Shown in pieces: positions 44,985 through 55,026 of a stretch of 64,000 nt of DNA. Below the pieces are notes generated by a model. It was not told the origin of the DNA and made no database searches. It saw only the letters and a program-made list of their open reading frames with translations. Numbering within the stretch: position 1 is the first letter of the stretch; each line of letters starts with the position of its first letter. A program made the translations under genes and the position numbers. The stretch is from NCBI RefSeq assembly GCF_007565055.1, contig NC_044549.1, positions 66,058,882-66,122,881 of the forward strand, read 5' to 3'. The stretch comes from Rhinopithecus roxellana (taxonomy: Eukaryota; Chordata; Mammalia; Primates; Cercopithecidae).

Positions 44985-45105
44985 TACTTGAGAACAGAGT
45001 TTGCAGATTATGACTGTATTCTCAGCTTAACACATTGAGTCTACCACATAGTTCACACCCTGTAAATGCTTGTTGCATTAATGCATCTTGAATGAACAAA
45101 TTAAT
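44985..45105 (+). mobile_element. L2/MIR-like 3' end
   Basis: attatgactgtattctcagc, gagtctaccacatagttcac followed by accctgtaaatgcttgttgc, and atgcatcttgaatgaacaa. This is the layout of an L2 3' terminus. Confidence 0.62.
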
Positions 45106-45244
45106 CTCATAAAGAAATGTAGCTGATGTGTAGTGGACATGATCTAATTAGAGAACAAGTAAGCTTTGATTTAGCAACAAAATATGTGAAGAAGAAATGT
45201 CCTGGTTTGTCCTCTTAGACAGGATTATTGGATAGAGGCCCAAA

Positions 45245-45320
45245 TTCATTCATTTAACAAGTATGTGTTGGAGGCCCAAGATGAATCAAGCAGTTCTAGA
45301 CACTGAGGATTCACAAAACA

Positions 45321-45374
<54 letters not shown>

Positions 45375-46005
45375 TGATGGGAGGGGACAAATAAGAAATA
45401 AAAGCAGCAAGTCATATTTTCAATTATTCTGATGTTTGTTTTGGAGAAACAATGAAGAAAAGGACAGAGAAGAAGTTGTCAAGAACCTGAGGAATGGGGG
45501 CATGTGCAAGTTTAAATAAGCTAGCCATGTTAGTGTCGGTGAGAAAGAGGGCATTTGAGTGAAACTCTGAAAGAATGAGGGAGCCAGCCAGACTGATAAC
45601 TGGAGGAAAGTGCTCCAGTCAGATGGAACAGTAAGCTCAAATCCTTAGGCACAAGGATGCCTATTCAAGGAATAGCAAGGCGGCTGGGGTGACTGGAAAG
45701 AAGAGAGTGAGGGAGACAGATGGAAAGGGCATGAGGTTAGAGACAACGTAGCAGGATTGGAGGGAGAGAGTGCAACCATATATTAGAGCCCATTTTGTGA
45801 CAACTTTAACTTTTATTCCAACTTAGATGGAAGCCATTGGAAGAGCAGGAGCGTGACATGATCTAACACATTTTAAAGGGATCGCCTTTGTGACTCTATT
45901 GACACTAGACTGAATGGAGACTAGAGTGGGGCAGGATGACCACTTAGACAGTGATAGAGATAATACAAGCAAGTACAATGACAGCTTGGGCCAGGGTCAT
46001 GATCA
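45245..46005 (-). mobile_element. L2 LINE, 3' end and ORF2 part
   Basis: Antisense L2: attcatttaacaagtatgtg, ctagacactgaggattcaca followed by aaac, then an A50 run, tgatgggaggggacaaataa, gagggcatttgagtgaaact followed by ctgaaagaatgagggagcca, aaggaatagcaaggcggctg, gatggaagccattggaagag and cgtgacatgatctaacacat. Order and spacing are those of the L2 3' 750 bases. Confidence 0.9.
45323..45372. repeat. A50 homopolymer inside an L2
   Basis: Fifty uninterrupted A, by count from the sequence, located where antisense L2 has acaaaacagacaaa. No Alu or L1 body is attached. Confidence 0.95.
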
Positions 46006-46224
46006 CAGAGACAAAGAGACTGATAGAGAACTGGGATTCCAACCTCATTAGGTTCCTAAAATAGTTAAAATCTTCCTTGCAGAGCAACAGGATCACAACC
46101 TGACCTGTCAGTTCAGTATAAGAATATCTTCTTTGTGATCTTTCTAGTTTCAATACTGCCGACATGATAATTAATTGCTTAATCACCTGCTGTTTTCTTG
46201 TCAACGGGATTTTTCTGATTTTCT

Positions 46225-46900
46225 CCTATAATATATTCTCTACATTGAAGCCAGGGTGATCTTTTCATAATGCAAATCTGATCATGTGTCCCCTCTCTAA
46301 AGCAGTTTAATATCTTCTCATTTCATGGAGGGTAAACAAAATTCCATATCATGACTCACAGGACACTTTTGGATCTGGGTTCTCACTGTGATGCCAAATC
46401 TTCACAATCTGTGCTTCAGCAAAGCTGCCTGTTCAGTTCCTTGTATGCACCAATGTTCCCTCACACCAGGGTTTTTCCCATCCTCTTGCTTCTGCCTGAG
46501 TTTCTTTTTGCTCCCATCTTCACTTCGTTAATTTCTTCTCATCCTTTTCGTATTAGCTCAGTGCTGTAAGTGCTACTCCCTCTGGGACTCTTTCTCTAAG
46601 ATTTCTGACTATGGTGTACTCCCCTATTGTAGGCTCTAGCAGCACCTGCACCTCTCCCTGCATATGTCACAGTTACAGGTTTTTTAATACACTTGGGTGA
46701 TGATTGAATTGTTGTCACCTCTTCCTGTCACCAGCTCCCCTCCCCCCACCCAAACTGGACTGTAAAATTCTTGGAAGTAAGAGTCATGCCTTCTTTTCTT
46801 CATCATTTATTCCCAGCATTTAGCACAATATATAGCACATATATGTTGGAAGGATGGATGGATGCATGGATGCATGGATGGATGGACAGCTGGATGCATA
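46225..46900 (+). mobile_element. L2 LINE, ORF2 end and 3' UTR, head-to-head with previous L2
   Basis: Sense L2: agccagggtgatcttttcat, aatctgatcatgtgtcccct, cctctctaaagcagtttaat, atatcatgactcacaggaca, cagtgctgtaagtgctactc, ctggactgtaaaattcttgg followed by aagtaagagtcatgcctt, and tttagcacaatatatagcac. A (GGAT)n terminal repeat at 46852-46888 closes it. The plus open stretch 46351-46569 is an L2 remnant. Confidence 0.88.
46852..46888. repeat. (GGAT)n / (GCAT) microsatellite at L2 3' end
   Basis: aaggatggatggatgcatgg and following units; derived from the L2 3' terminal repeat. Confidence 0.88.
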
Positions 46901-48526
46901 CTATGATTGGCTTAAAATTTTAGCATTATTCATCCTACTATTTCTCACCATTTAGCGTAATTTGTATTCTTGGAAGCATGAATAGAAAACAATTGCAAGT
47001 GTTGGTTGCCCCAAATGTGCGGCTGTAAAGCTGGGCTACAAAGGCAGTCATTTTGCCCTGTCTGGGGATAAATAGGCATAGTTTGAGTAATGGCAATTAG
47101 AGCCAGAATTCAACTGGTGAATCACATTGACCACCACTTGAGTAAACCCATGGACTGTAATTATGTCTATTCCTTATTTGGAAGCCTGGGGAATAATGCT
47201 TTTGTTTGCAGTGTTTCTCCCTGGCACAGTCTGTGAGCCCAGAATGAAAAGATTATTATCTTTAACCAGCATCTCATGTTCTTTGATTTTCATCAAGCTT
47301 TTCACATTTTCGTGTTAAGAAAGTGAAAAGAATTTACGTTCAAGATTGATTCCATGATATTTTTGTAACTGATTGCCTTTTAAAAAATTATATTCCAGAG
47401 CTTCAAGTAAAAGCAGTCTTACAATAATTTCATAAGGCAAGAATGCATTACTTCTTTTCTTCTAAAAACAAATTGATGCTATTGTACATATTTTAACTAA
47501 AATGCCTTTATATGCACTAGGATCAAATATCTTATCTAAAAGGGCTAAAACAAGTTTCCACCATAAACCTTACAACTTAAAAAAATCCTGTCAATATTTG
47601 ATTACCCAATTGAAGAATGATGTCTTATTTTTTAGCATTTCTCATAAATCCTGTTTTTTAATTTTCCTATAAACAGGCTGGTGTGTTTTGCTATCAAGCA
47701 ATTTAAATGTATACTTTTATGACATTGGGGGTCATTATTGAAACCAGGCTAATAAACTGCAAAGGCAGTTGATGCAGATAAACCTTAGAACAATAAATAT
47801 AAGAACAAAGGGAGAAGAAAATAATGTGCATCTGCTGAAGGGAAAGATACCGCCGAATACTGATGAGGAAAGTGGTCTGGGAGTTGTTGTAGAAAACCTC
47901 TAAAGCATGCAGCTTAATGTGCAACTGCGGCAAAAGGGCATGGAGAATGCTAGATTGTCTGTCTGGGGAAAGACAATGTAAATCAGATTTGGCATCGTTA
48001 ATCCAAGCCCCAGTATTAATGTCACCTAAAGAATTGTTCTCTACCTTGCTCTTTGTCAAGAGAGGTGCAAAATAATGCATTTTATGTTGAAATTGTGTAG
48101 TAAAGGGGCAGCTCCAGGAATTTAGTGGTCTGAGGTTGGCAAGTAGGGGAAAAAGAAAACTCACTACCTGGCTAGTAGCTGTGGACTAAGATGAGCATTG
48201 CTGCCCTTTCTTTTTATATGGGCCGTTGAGAATTAAGTAAGCCAGAGATATCATTGAGTTCATATAAAACTAGACCCTAGGCCACTTGGGCTGGGCTCAA
48301 TGAAGACTTCCACTTTCTAGAAAACCCTGAGATTTCTGCCCTGTCAGTGTACCCAACCTTTCCTTAGAGGATACTTTGCTGTCTTTTCTCACAAGTATTT
48401 CTTATTTTTTAATCTGTGTACAATCTATGTATAATCTATAAGGTACATTTAGACCTGTGTATATGCATTTGCTGAAGTGTTCCCACCAGTAGCACCACTA
48501 AAACACAGTCCTTTTTTACCTAATTG
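46901..48526. other. Unassigned sequence, no gene seen
   Basis: About 1.6 kb without a named repeat. A 153-codon minus-strand open stretch (47703-48164) is present. It has no domain, signal or family resemblance that I recognise, and is within the range of chance in 64 kb of AT-rich DNA. The hairpin motif at 47300-47342 is reported as a finding. Confidence 0.4.
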
Positions 48527-48829
48527 TTTTTGTTGTTGCTTGAGACACAGTCTTGCTCTGTCGCCCAGACTGCAGACGAGTGCAGTGGCACAACCTCAGC
48601 TCACAGCACACTCCACCTCTGAGCCTCAAGCAATTCTCCTGCCTCAGTCTCCCAAGTCGCTGGAACTACAGGCATGCATCATCACTCCCAAATAATTTTT
48701 GTATCTTTAGTAGAGATGGGGTTTTACCATGTTGGCCAGGCTGGCCTCGAACTGCTAACCTGAAGTGATCCATTCGCCTCGACCTCCCAAAATGCTGGAA
48801 TTACAGGCGTGAGCTACTGCGTCCAGCCC
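48527..48829 (-). mobile_element. AluS/J, full length
   Basis: Tail tttttgttgttgc, body gagacacagtcttgctctgt to tactgcgtccagcc. Possible target-site duplication tacctaatt (48518-48526) and taccttaatt (48831-48840). Two plus-strand open stretches here are antisense Alu. Confidence 0.93.
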
Positions 48830-49694
48830 CTACCTTAATTCTATTCCTCCTGAATTCAAGGTAATTTGGAATTGAAAAACTGTGAGTAAAACTGCAAGAA
48901 ACTCCAGGAAGTTGTATGCATTCATCCATGAGAGTCTACTATCTACACACTTAGACACACAGACACACACACACGCTTATATATACACACAAACACATAG
49001 TCTGTCTCTGGATGTGTAAATTTGAACCGGAACTTATTCTTAAAGTTCACTGCATATAGTACTCTCTTTTCTTGCTCTTGCTTGCCGAGTGAATGACCTT
49101 GAATTGTGCCCAGTTCCAGCCTTGCAAAGCAGAGGTACTAACAGATATCAAATGAACACTGAGGTGATAAACTATAAGATCCATTTGAAAATTCAAAGGG
49201 TGGTTCTTACCATTTTTATCCGACATTAGAGGAGACATGTCACAATCTGAAAGTAGACCTTTTGGTCTTTAAACAGTATCTATGAAATAAGATAGAACAT
49301 ATCATTCCTACCAACTTAGCAAAATGTGTTTTTATTTTGATATATGACAGCACTTTCCCGGGTTATATTTCATACTGGGTTGCAGGAATATTGCCTGGAT
49401 TGTATTAATGTGATCATTAATTTGATTTAAAACTAATTCTGTTCTTTTAAGATTATAATTTAAATATAAGATAAAATACAAAAGAAATTTCTTTTCCCTA
49501 TAGATATAACTTCAAATGTGTCTGTGCATTTTGTAGAATTGGAGTTACAAATTACAGATTTGCAGAACATTATTAAAGAACCATTTAAATGTATAAGATA
49601 TTAAAAATCCCATTAGTTCAGGGCGTATATTTTCCTGACTAAATTAAATAAATTCTATCCAAATTCTATTTTATTCAGCAAGTAGAGCCATCAA
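48830..49694. other. Unassigned sequence with CA-rich patch
   Basis: No gene seen. An interrupted (CA)n patch is at 48951-48998. Confidence 0.5.
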
Positions 49695-49882
49695 GAGAGA
49701 GCACTATGGAGTCTGATGACCTGGATTGAACCCAGGTTTGGTAATTGCATAGCTATGCTTCTTTGAGTGAACTACTTATTCTTTCCCAGCCTCAGTTTCT
49801 TCCTCTGAAAAGTGTCCAAAATCTAAGCATTTAACACATTGGTTAACTGTGTGTGGCATATAATAGTTTCTCCATAAAAGTT
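49695..49882 (+). mobile_element. MIR
   Basis: Sense MIR: agagcactatggagtctgat followed by gacctggattgaacccaggt, ttctttcccagcctcagttt and cttcctctgaaaagtgtcca. Confidence 0.85.
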
Positions 49883-50542
49883 AGCTACAATTATCACTAC
49901 TTTTTTCTATTGCATGCAATCCTATCTTCTGTTAATCTTCATTTGTCCTTTGTTTCTGCCTATTTTCTTACAATTCTGCATTTTATGATTCTTTCTGTGT
50001 ACTTGTTAGGTTCCTCTAACCTACAGTACAAATTGTATTACTAATTGGCACTATATTATCTACCAAATTACTAATATTTAATTAGTACTGTTTGATTTAA
50101 TAATTACTAATACCTTTCTCATAATGTTTAAGTTATGATAGTCAATAATTATTTATTGAACCCAAGCTTAGCCATTGAAATGTATAGGTAGATTGCAACC
50201 AGATTCAAATGTTAACCTACAAAGAACTGGTAGTTTTAGGATATTTAGTTTTAGGATATTTTCCTCCCTTTTTGAAGAATGTCGCACACTTTCCCTGGCT
50301 ATAAGCATAGAATGTGAACTAGGCTGGGCCAGTTGTGTATAAAATCTGCCTTAGGTATAGATTCTGTCAGCAATAAGAATTAGAACCAAAATCAGATCAG
50401 GGATTTCCCAAACTTTCTAATGAACTTAGCAAAAAGTCTAATGGACTTACCCTTATCTTTAAAATATGAACAATAATACATCCACTTCATAAATTAATTT
50501 GATTAGTAAAAGAGTGTTAAAGAACTTGGAAATGTCCTGGCG
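49883..50542. other. Unassigned AT-rich sequence with 15-base tandem duplication
   Basis: No gene seen. TAGTTTTAGGATATT is duplicated in tandem at 50231-50245 and 50246-50260. Confidence 0.5.
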
Positions 50543-50837
50543 TGAACTAATTTCTTTTTTCTTTTTTTTTCCTTTTTTTTTGAGGCGAAGTCTAGCTCTG
50601 TCACCCAGGCTGGAGTGCAGTGGCGCGATCTCCACTCACTGAAAGCTCCGCCTCCCGGGTTCACGCCATTCTCCTGCCTCAACCTCTCGAATAGCTGGGG
50701 TTACAGGCGCCCGCCACTGCGCCCGGCTAATTTTTGTATTTTTAGTAGAGACGGGGTTTCACCATGTTAGCCAGGATGGTCTCGATCTCCTGACCTCGTG
50801 ATCCGCCCGTCTCGGCCTCTCAATGAACTGATTTCTT
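50543..50837 (-). mobile_element. AluY, 5'-truncated, with TSD
   Basis: Tail and body 50557-50823; the last 40 or so bases of the 5' head are missing (it stops at ctcggcctctc). Target-site duplication TGAACTAATTTCTT at 50543-50556 and TGAACTGATTTCTT at 50824-50837. Confidence 0.95.
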
Positions 50838-50999
50838 GTAGCTGAATACCTGCTGTTATTTTATTGTTATTACTATTGTTATCATTTTTTTCCACGGGTT
50901 GCTAAGATGGGAGAATATGGGTCTGTAGCTGAATATGGGTCTCTTGTTTTCTCACCTATTGCATGGGGAATGTCTGAATAAACAATGATGGCAAGCAAA

Positions 51000-51085
51000 A
51001 AAAAAAATAATAATAAATATATATGTGAAATATATAAATAATAATAATATATATATATACACATATATATATATATATATATATG
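51000..51085. repeat. A-rich, (AAT)n and (TA)n tract
   Basis: A10, then aataataataaatatatat and tatatatatacacatatata in series. Minus-strand open stretches across it are tyrosine/isoleucine low-complexity artefacts. Confidence 0.9.
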
Positions 51086-51403
51086 AAATGAAGAAAGAGA
51101 CTATAGCGAACAGATACTGCTAGTGCCTGTAGATCCAACCATGCCCCAAGGCCAGAATATACTACTGGAGTCTCCAAGTATATGAGACAATAAATTTCCA
51201 TTAAAACAGTGTGAGCTGAAGCTTTTGTTATTTGCAATAAAAATAGTATGATTGAATAGTCTTTCCACTATACCATGTAGCCATTGAATGAGGAATTCCC
51301 TGGTAAAATTAATTAATTTGAATGACAAATTTGATCTTCAAGACTGAATCTCTCTTTCTGCAAGTATATGTGTGGTATTTCTTTTGGGAGAATTATCCAA
51401 ATA
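51086..51403. other. Unassigned sequence
   Basis: No gene or repeat recognised. Confidence 0.45.
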
Positions 51404-51600
51404 ATTTTTTTTTTTTTTTTGAGACGGAGTCTCGTTCTGTCCCCCAGGCTGGAGTGCAGTTGCCCGACCTTGGCTCACTGCAATCTCCGCCTCCTGGGTT
51501 CAAGCCATTCTCCTGCCTGAGCCTCCTGAGTAGGTGGGACTACAGGCGTGTGCCACCACATCCAGCTAATTTTTTGTGTTTTTAGTAGAGATGGGGTTTC
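51404..51600 (-). mobile_element. Alu, right part only, joined to pyrimidine tract
   Basis: T16 tail and gagacggagtctcgttctgt through ctaattttttgtgtttttag to tagagatggggtttc, where the Alu stops and a (TTTC)n tract starts. The left monomer is absent. Confidence 0.92.
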
Positions 51601-51603
51601 TTT

Positions 51604-51671
<68 letters not shown>

Positions 51672-51879
51672 TTCTTCTTCTTTCTTTCTTCCTTTCTTTT
51701 TCTTTCTTTCTTTTTCTTTTTTTCCTTCCTTCCTTCTTTCCTTCCTTCCTTCTTTCTTTCTCTTTCTTTTTTCCTTCCTTCTTTCCTTCCTTCCTTCCTT
51801 CCTTCCTTCCTTCCTTCCTTCCCTCCTTCTCTCTCTCTCTCTTTCTTTTCCTTTCTTTTCTTTTCTTTTTTTTTTTTTT
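51599..51879. repeat. Polypyrimidine tract (TTTC)n/(TTCC)n
   Basis: About 280 bases of almost pure pyrimidine on the plus strand: (TTTC)n to about 51668, mixed TTTC/TTTTC, then (TTCC)n around 51780-51825, CT repeats and a T14 that is the tail of the next Alu. All open frames over it are phenylalanine/leucine or lysine/arginine/glutamate low-complexity artefacts. Confidence 0.97.
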
Positions 51880-52158
51880 GACAGATTCTCTCTCTTGTCA
51901 CCCAGGCTGGAGTGCAATGGCATGATCTCGGCTCACGGCAACCTCTGCCTCCCAGGTTCAAGCAATTCTCCTGCCTCAGCCTCCTGAGTAGCTGGGATTA
52001 CACGTGCCTGCCACCATGACCAGCAAATTTTTGTATTTTTAGTAGAGACAGGGTTTCGCCATATTGACCAGGCTGGTCTCGAACACCTGACCTTGTGATC
52101 CACTCACTTCAGCCTCCCAAAGTGCTGGGATTACAGGCATGAGCAACCCTGCCTGACC
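51880..52158 (-). mobile_element. AluS, full length
   Basis: Starts gacagattctctctcttgtc, ends at the head ccctgcctgacc. The pyrimidine tract is directly attached to its poly-T, so the tract may be its expanded tail. Confidence 0.93.
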
Positions 52159-52802
52159 AATCATTTCTAATTAAATACTTGACTCTGTCTGCATAGCCAT
52201 AATGAATTAAGAATGGAAATGATGCTGAGATAGAAGAAAATTTGCAATCATTACTATTGTTCCACCTAATTAGGACACTCATAATGACCAATGAAGAATC
52301 TACAGTGATTTCATTATAATGATTTGGTATTCTAGATGTCCACACTCAGTGTAAACAAAGGAAACAGGAGCTTCTTTGCAAAAACACACATAGGGGAAGA
52401 ACAAAGATACATAATTGCAAATCTTAATATCTCTGGTCTAAGGATGAGGACATAAGTTGACTTTGGAGGACATAAGTTGACAAAAATTATGATTTTTGGC
52501 TTCTGCATGTTGCATAGCTTGGATATTAAACAATTGAAAATAAACTTTTATTTTATCTTTAGTTATTTGAGAATTTTAGAATAAAGTAAGTATGTTGAGA
52601 AGTTTCCTAAGTGAACAATTTTCTTAATAATTTCATCATAAAGTTTGCTATATTTTATCTTGAATTTATGTTTATTAGAGGTATAAAAATAATTTAAGTA
52701 ATTTCTATATCAGCAATACACCTTGTTTCACTTAGATTCACATGTTAGAATCTTTTGTTCAAACAATTATACTGGATAAATAAATAAGCGATCTTTAAAT
52801 AG
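52159..52802. other. Unassigned sequence with a 16-base direct repeat
   Basis: No gene seen. GAGGACATAAGTTGAC occurs at 52446-52461 and 52466-52481. Confidence 0.5.
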
Positions 52803-54087
52803 TAATATTTATATTCTTTTTTTATTATACTTTAAGTTCTAGGGTACATGTGCACAACATGCAGGTTTGTTACATATGTATACATGTGCCATGTTGGTGT
52901 GCTGCCCCCATTAACTCATCATTTACATTACATGTATCTCCTAATGCTATCCCTCCCCCCTACCCCCTTCCCATAATAGGACCCGGTGTGTGATACTCCC
53001 CTTCCTGTGTCCAAGTGATCTCATTGTTCAATTCCCACCTATGAGTGAGCACATGCGGTATTTTGTTTTCTGTTCTTGTGATAGTTTGCTGAGAATGATG
53101 GTTTCCAACTGCATCTATGTCTCTACAAAGGACACGAACTCATCCTTTTTTATGGCTGCATAGTATTCTATGGTGTATATGTGCCACATTTTCTTGATCC
53201 AGTCTGTCACCGATGGACATTTGGGTTGGTTCCAAGTCTTTGCTATTGTGAATAGTGCCGCAATAAACATACGTGTGCATGTGTCTTTATAGCAGCATGA
53301 CTTATAATTCTTTGCGTATATCCCCAGTAATGGGATGACTGGGTCAAATGGTATTTCTAGTTCTAGATCCTTGAGGAATTGCCACACTGTTTTCCACAAT
53401 GGTTGAACTAGTTTACAGTCCCACCAACAGTGTAGAAGTGTTCCTATTTCTCCACATCCTCTCCATCACCTGTTGTTTCCTGATTTTTTTAATGACTGCC
53501 GTTCTTAAAAACAAGAAATGGGGAAGGATTCCCTGTTTAATAAATGGTGGTGGAGAGAATTGGCTAGCCATAAGTAGAAAGCTGAAACTGGATCTTTTCC
53601 TTACTCCTCATGTGAAAATTAATTCAAGATGGATTAGAGACTTAAATATTAGACCTAAAACCATAAAAACCCTAGAAGAAAACCTAGGTAATACCATTCA
53701 GAACATAGGCATGGGCAAGGACTTCATGTCTAAAACACCAAAAGCAATGGCAACAAAAGCCAAAATTGACAAATGGGATCTAATTAAACTAAAGAGCTTC
53801 TGCACAGCAAAAGAAACTACCGTCAGAGTGAACAGGCAACCTACAGAATGGGAGAAAATTTTTGCAATCTACTCATCTGACAAAAGGCTAATATCCAGAA
53901 CCTATAAAGAACTCAATCAAATTTACAAGAGAAAAACAAAAAAAACCCATCATAAAGTGGGCAAAGGATATGAACAGACACTTCTCAAAAGAAGACATTC
54001 ATACAGCCAACAGACACACGAAAAAATGCTCATCATCACTCACCATCAGAGAAATGCAAATCAAAACCATAATAATATTTATATTCT
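52803..54087 (-). mobile_element. L1 (L1PA-type) with 5' inversion and TSD
   Basis: The 3' part is on the minus strand, 52818-53503: poly-T with ttattatactttaagttcta, gggtacatgtgcacaacatg, L1 3' UTR and the ORF2 end. Minus-strand ORF2 residues include WKTVWQFLKDLELEIPFDP and KMWHIYTIEYYAAIKKDEF. At 53504 orientation flips: 53504-54072 is plus-strand ORF2 with ENWLAISRKLKLDLFLTP, KDFMSKTPKAMATKAKIDKW and RVNRQPTEWEKIFA. TAATATTTATATTCT (15 bases) flanks the whole at 52803-52817 and 54073-54087. Both ORF2 pieces are broken: 5' truncation, inversion, and a frame change near 53935 after an A-rich run. Comparatively young. Confidence 0.97.
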
Positions 54088-54400
54088 ATATCTTTATTCA
54101 AGAATAATATTTTGCTCAACATACATATTTGTGTAATGCCAAAAATTTATTCTCCAAACATCTCTCATAATAATGCTTAATATGTAATACAATGTAATAC
54201 TCAATATAACACAGTCTCTAATAATTAATACTTAACATAATCCACAACAATAATAATCTATAGGCACCTGTACTATAAAAGGTAATACTTAGAAAAGGTT
54301 AGCTAAATTTTCTCCAAAATTACGAAGTATTTGAAAATTAATTATTACAATATTACATGTCATAATAGCTATTTTTCCTAGTGATTTTTATTTTATTAAA
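54088..54400. other. Unassigned AT-rich sequence
   Basis: No gene seen; rich in taatac/aacat repeats. Confidence 0.45.
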
Positions 54401-54598
54401 TAAGTGTGTATATACACATATAACTGTGTGTGTATATATGTATATATATACACACTTTATATACCTATACTTTTTGGATTTATATACCTATATACTTACA
54501 GGTATATAAAGTACATATATATATACTTATGTGTGTATGTGTATATATTTATATGTATATACTTATACACTTATTTATATTTATAAATAAGTGTGAGC
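54401..54598. repeat. TA/TG-rich microsatellite (left part)
   Basis: tgtgtatatacacatataac, gtgtgtgtatatatgtatat and similar. It continues at 54893-54998 on the other side of an Alu. The tyrosine/isoleucine-rich open stretches here are artefacts. Confidence 0.92.
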
Positions 54599-54892
54599 GG
54601 CCGGGCGCGGTGGCTCAAGCCTGTAATCCCAGCACTTTGGGAGGCCGAGACGGGTGGATCACGAGGTCAGGAGATCGAGACCATCCTGGCTAACACGGTG
54701 AAACCCCGTCTCTACTAAAAAATACAAAAAACTAGCCGGGCGAGGTGGCGGGCGCCTGTAGTCCCAGCTACTCGGGAGGCTGAGGCAGGAGAATGGCGGG
54801 AACCCGGGAGGCGGAGTGAGCCGAGATCGCACCACTGCCCTCCAGCCTGGGAGACAGAGCGAGACTCCGTCTTAAAAAAAAAAAAGTGTGAG
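54589..54892 (+). mobile_element. Young AluY (Old World monkey type) in microsatellite
   Basis: Body 54599-54884: intact head ggccgggcgcggtggctcaa followed by gcctgtaatcccagc, gagacgggtggatcacgagg, aactagccgggcgaggtggc. The right arm reads aggcggagtgagccgag, lacking about 6 bases (cttgca) of the usual sequence. A short duplication AAGTGTGAG is at 54589-54597 and 54884-54892. One of the least diverged copies in the window. Confidence 0.95.
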
Positions 54893-55026
54893 TATATATA
54901 TATATATATAAAATAAGTGTGTGTGTATATATACACATACACCTCTATATAGAGAGAGAAAGGTATATATATACTTATTAGGTATATATATACACTACTT
55001 TTGTAGGTATATCTATACCTACAAAA
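54893..55026. repeat. TA/TG-rich microsatellite (right part) ending in a palindrome
   Basis: tatatatatatataaaataa, gtgtgtgtatatatacacat and ggtatatatatacactact, ending in a perfect 13-base inverted repeat TTTTGTAGGTATA / TATACCTACAAAA (54999-55011 and 55014-55026). Confidence 0.92.

Noticed and set aside
47703..48164. 153-codon minus-strand open reading frame outside named repeats
   Set aside because: Looked at as a possible processed gene or retroviral piece. No recognisable motif and no poly-A or duplication. Such lengths arise by chance in 64 kb of six-frame sequence.
51548..51961. Overlapping open frames of 100-130 codons on both strands
   Set aside because: Produced by the (TTTC)n/(TTCC)n tract, which has no stop codons in most frames.
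53115..53399. 94-codon minus-strand open reading frame
   Set aside because: L1 ORF2 carboxy end in the 3' segment of the same L1 insertion.
53399..54136. 245-codon plus-strand open reading frame
   Set aside because: It is L1 ORF2 C-terminal sequence in the inverted 5' segment of an L1 insertion, truncated and frame-shifted, running into flanking DNA. It is not a gene.
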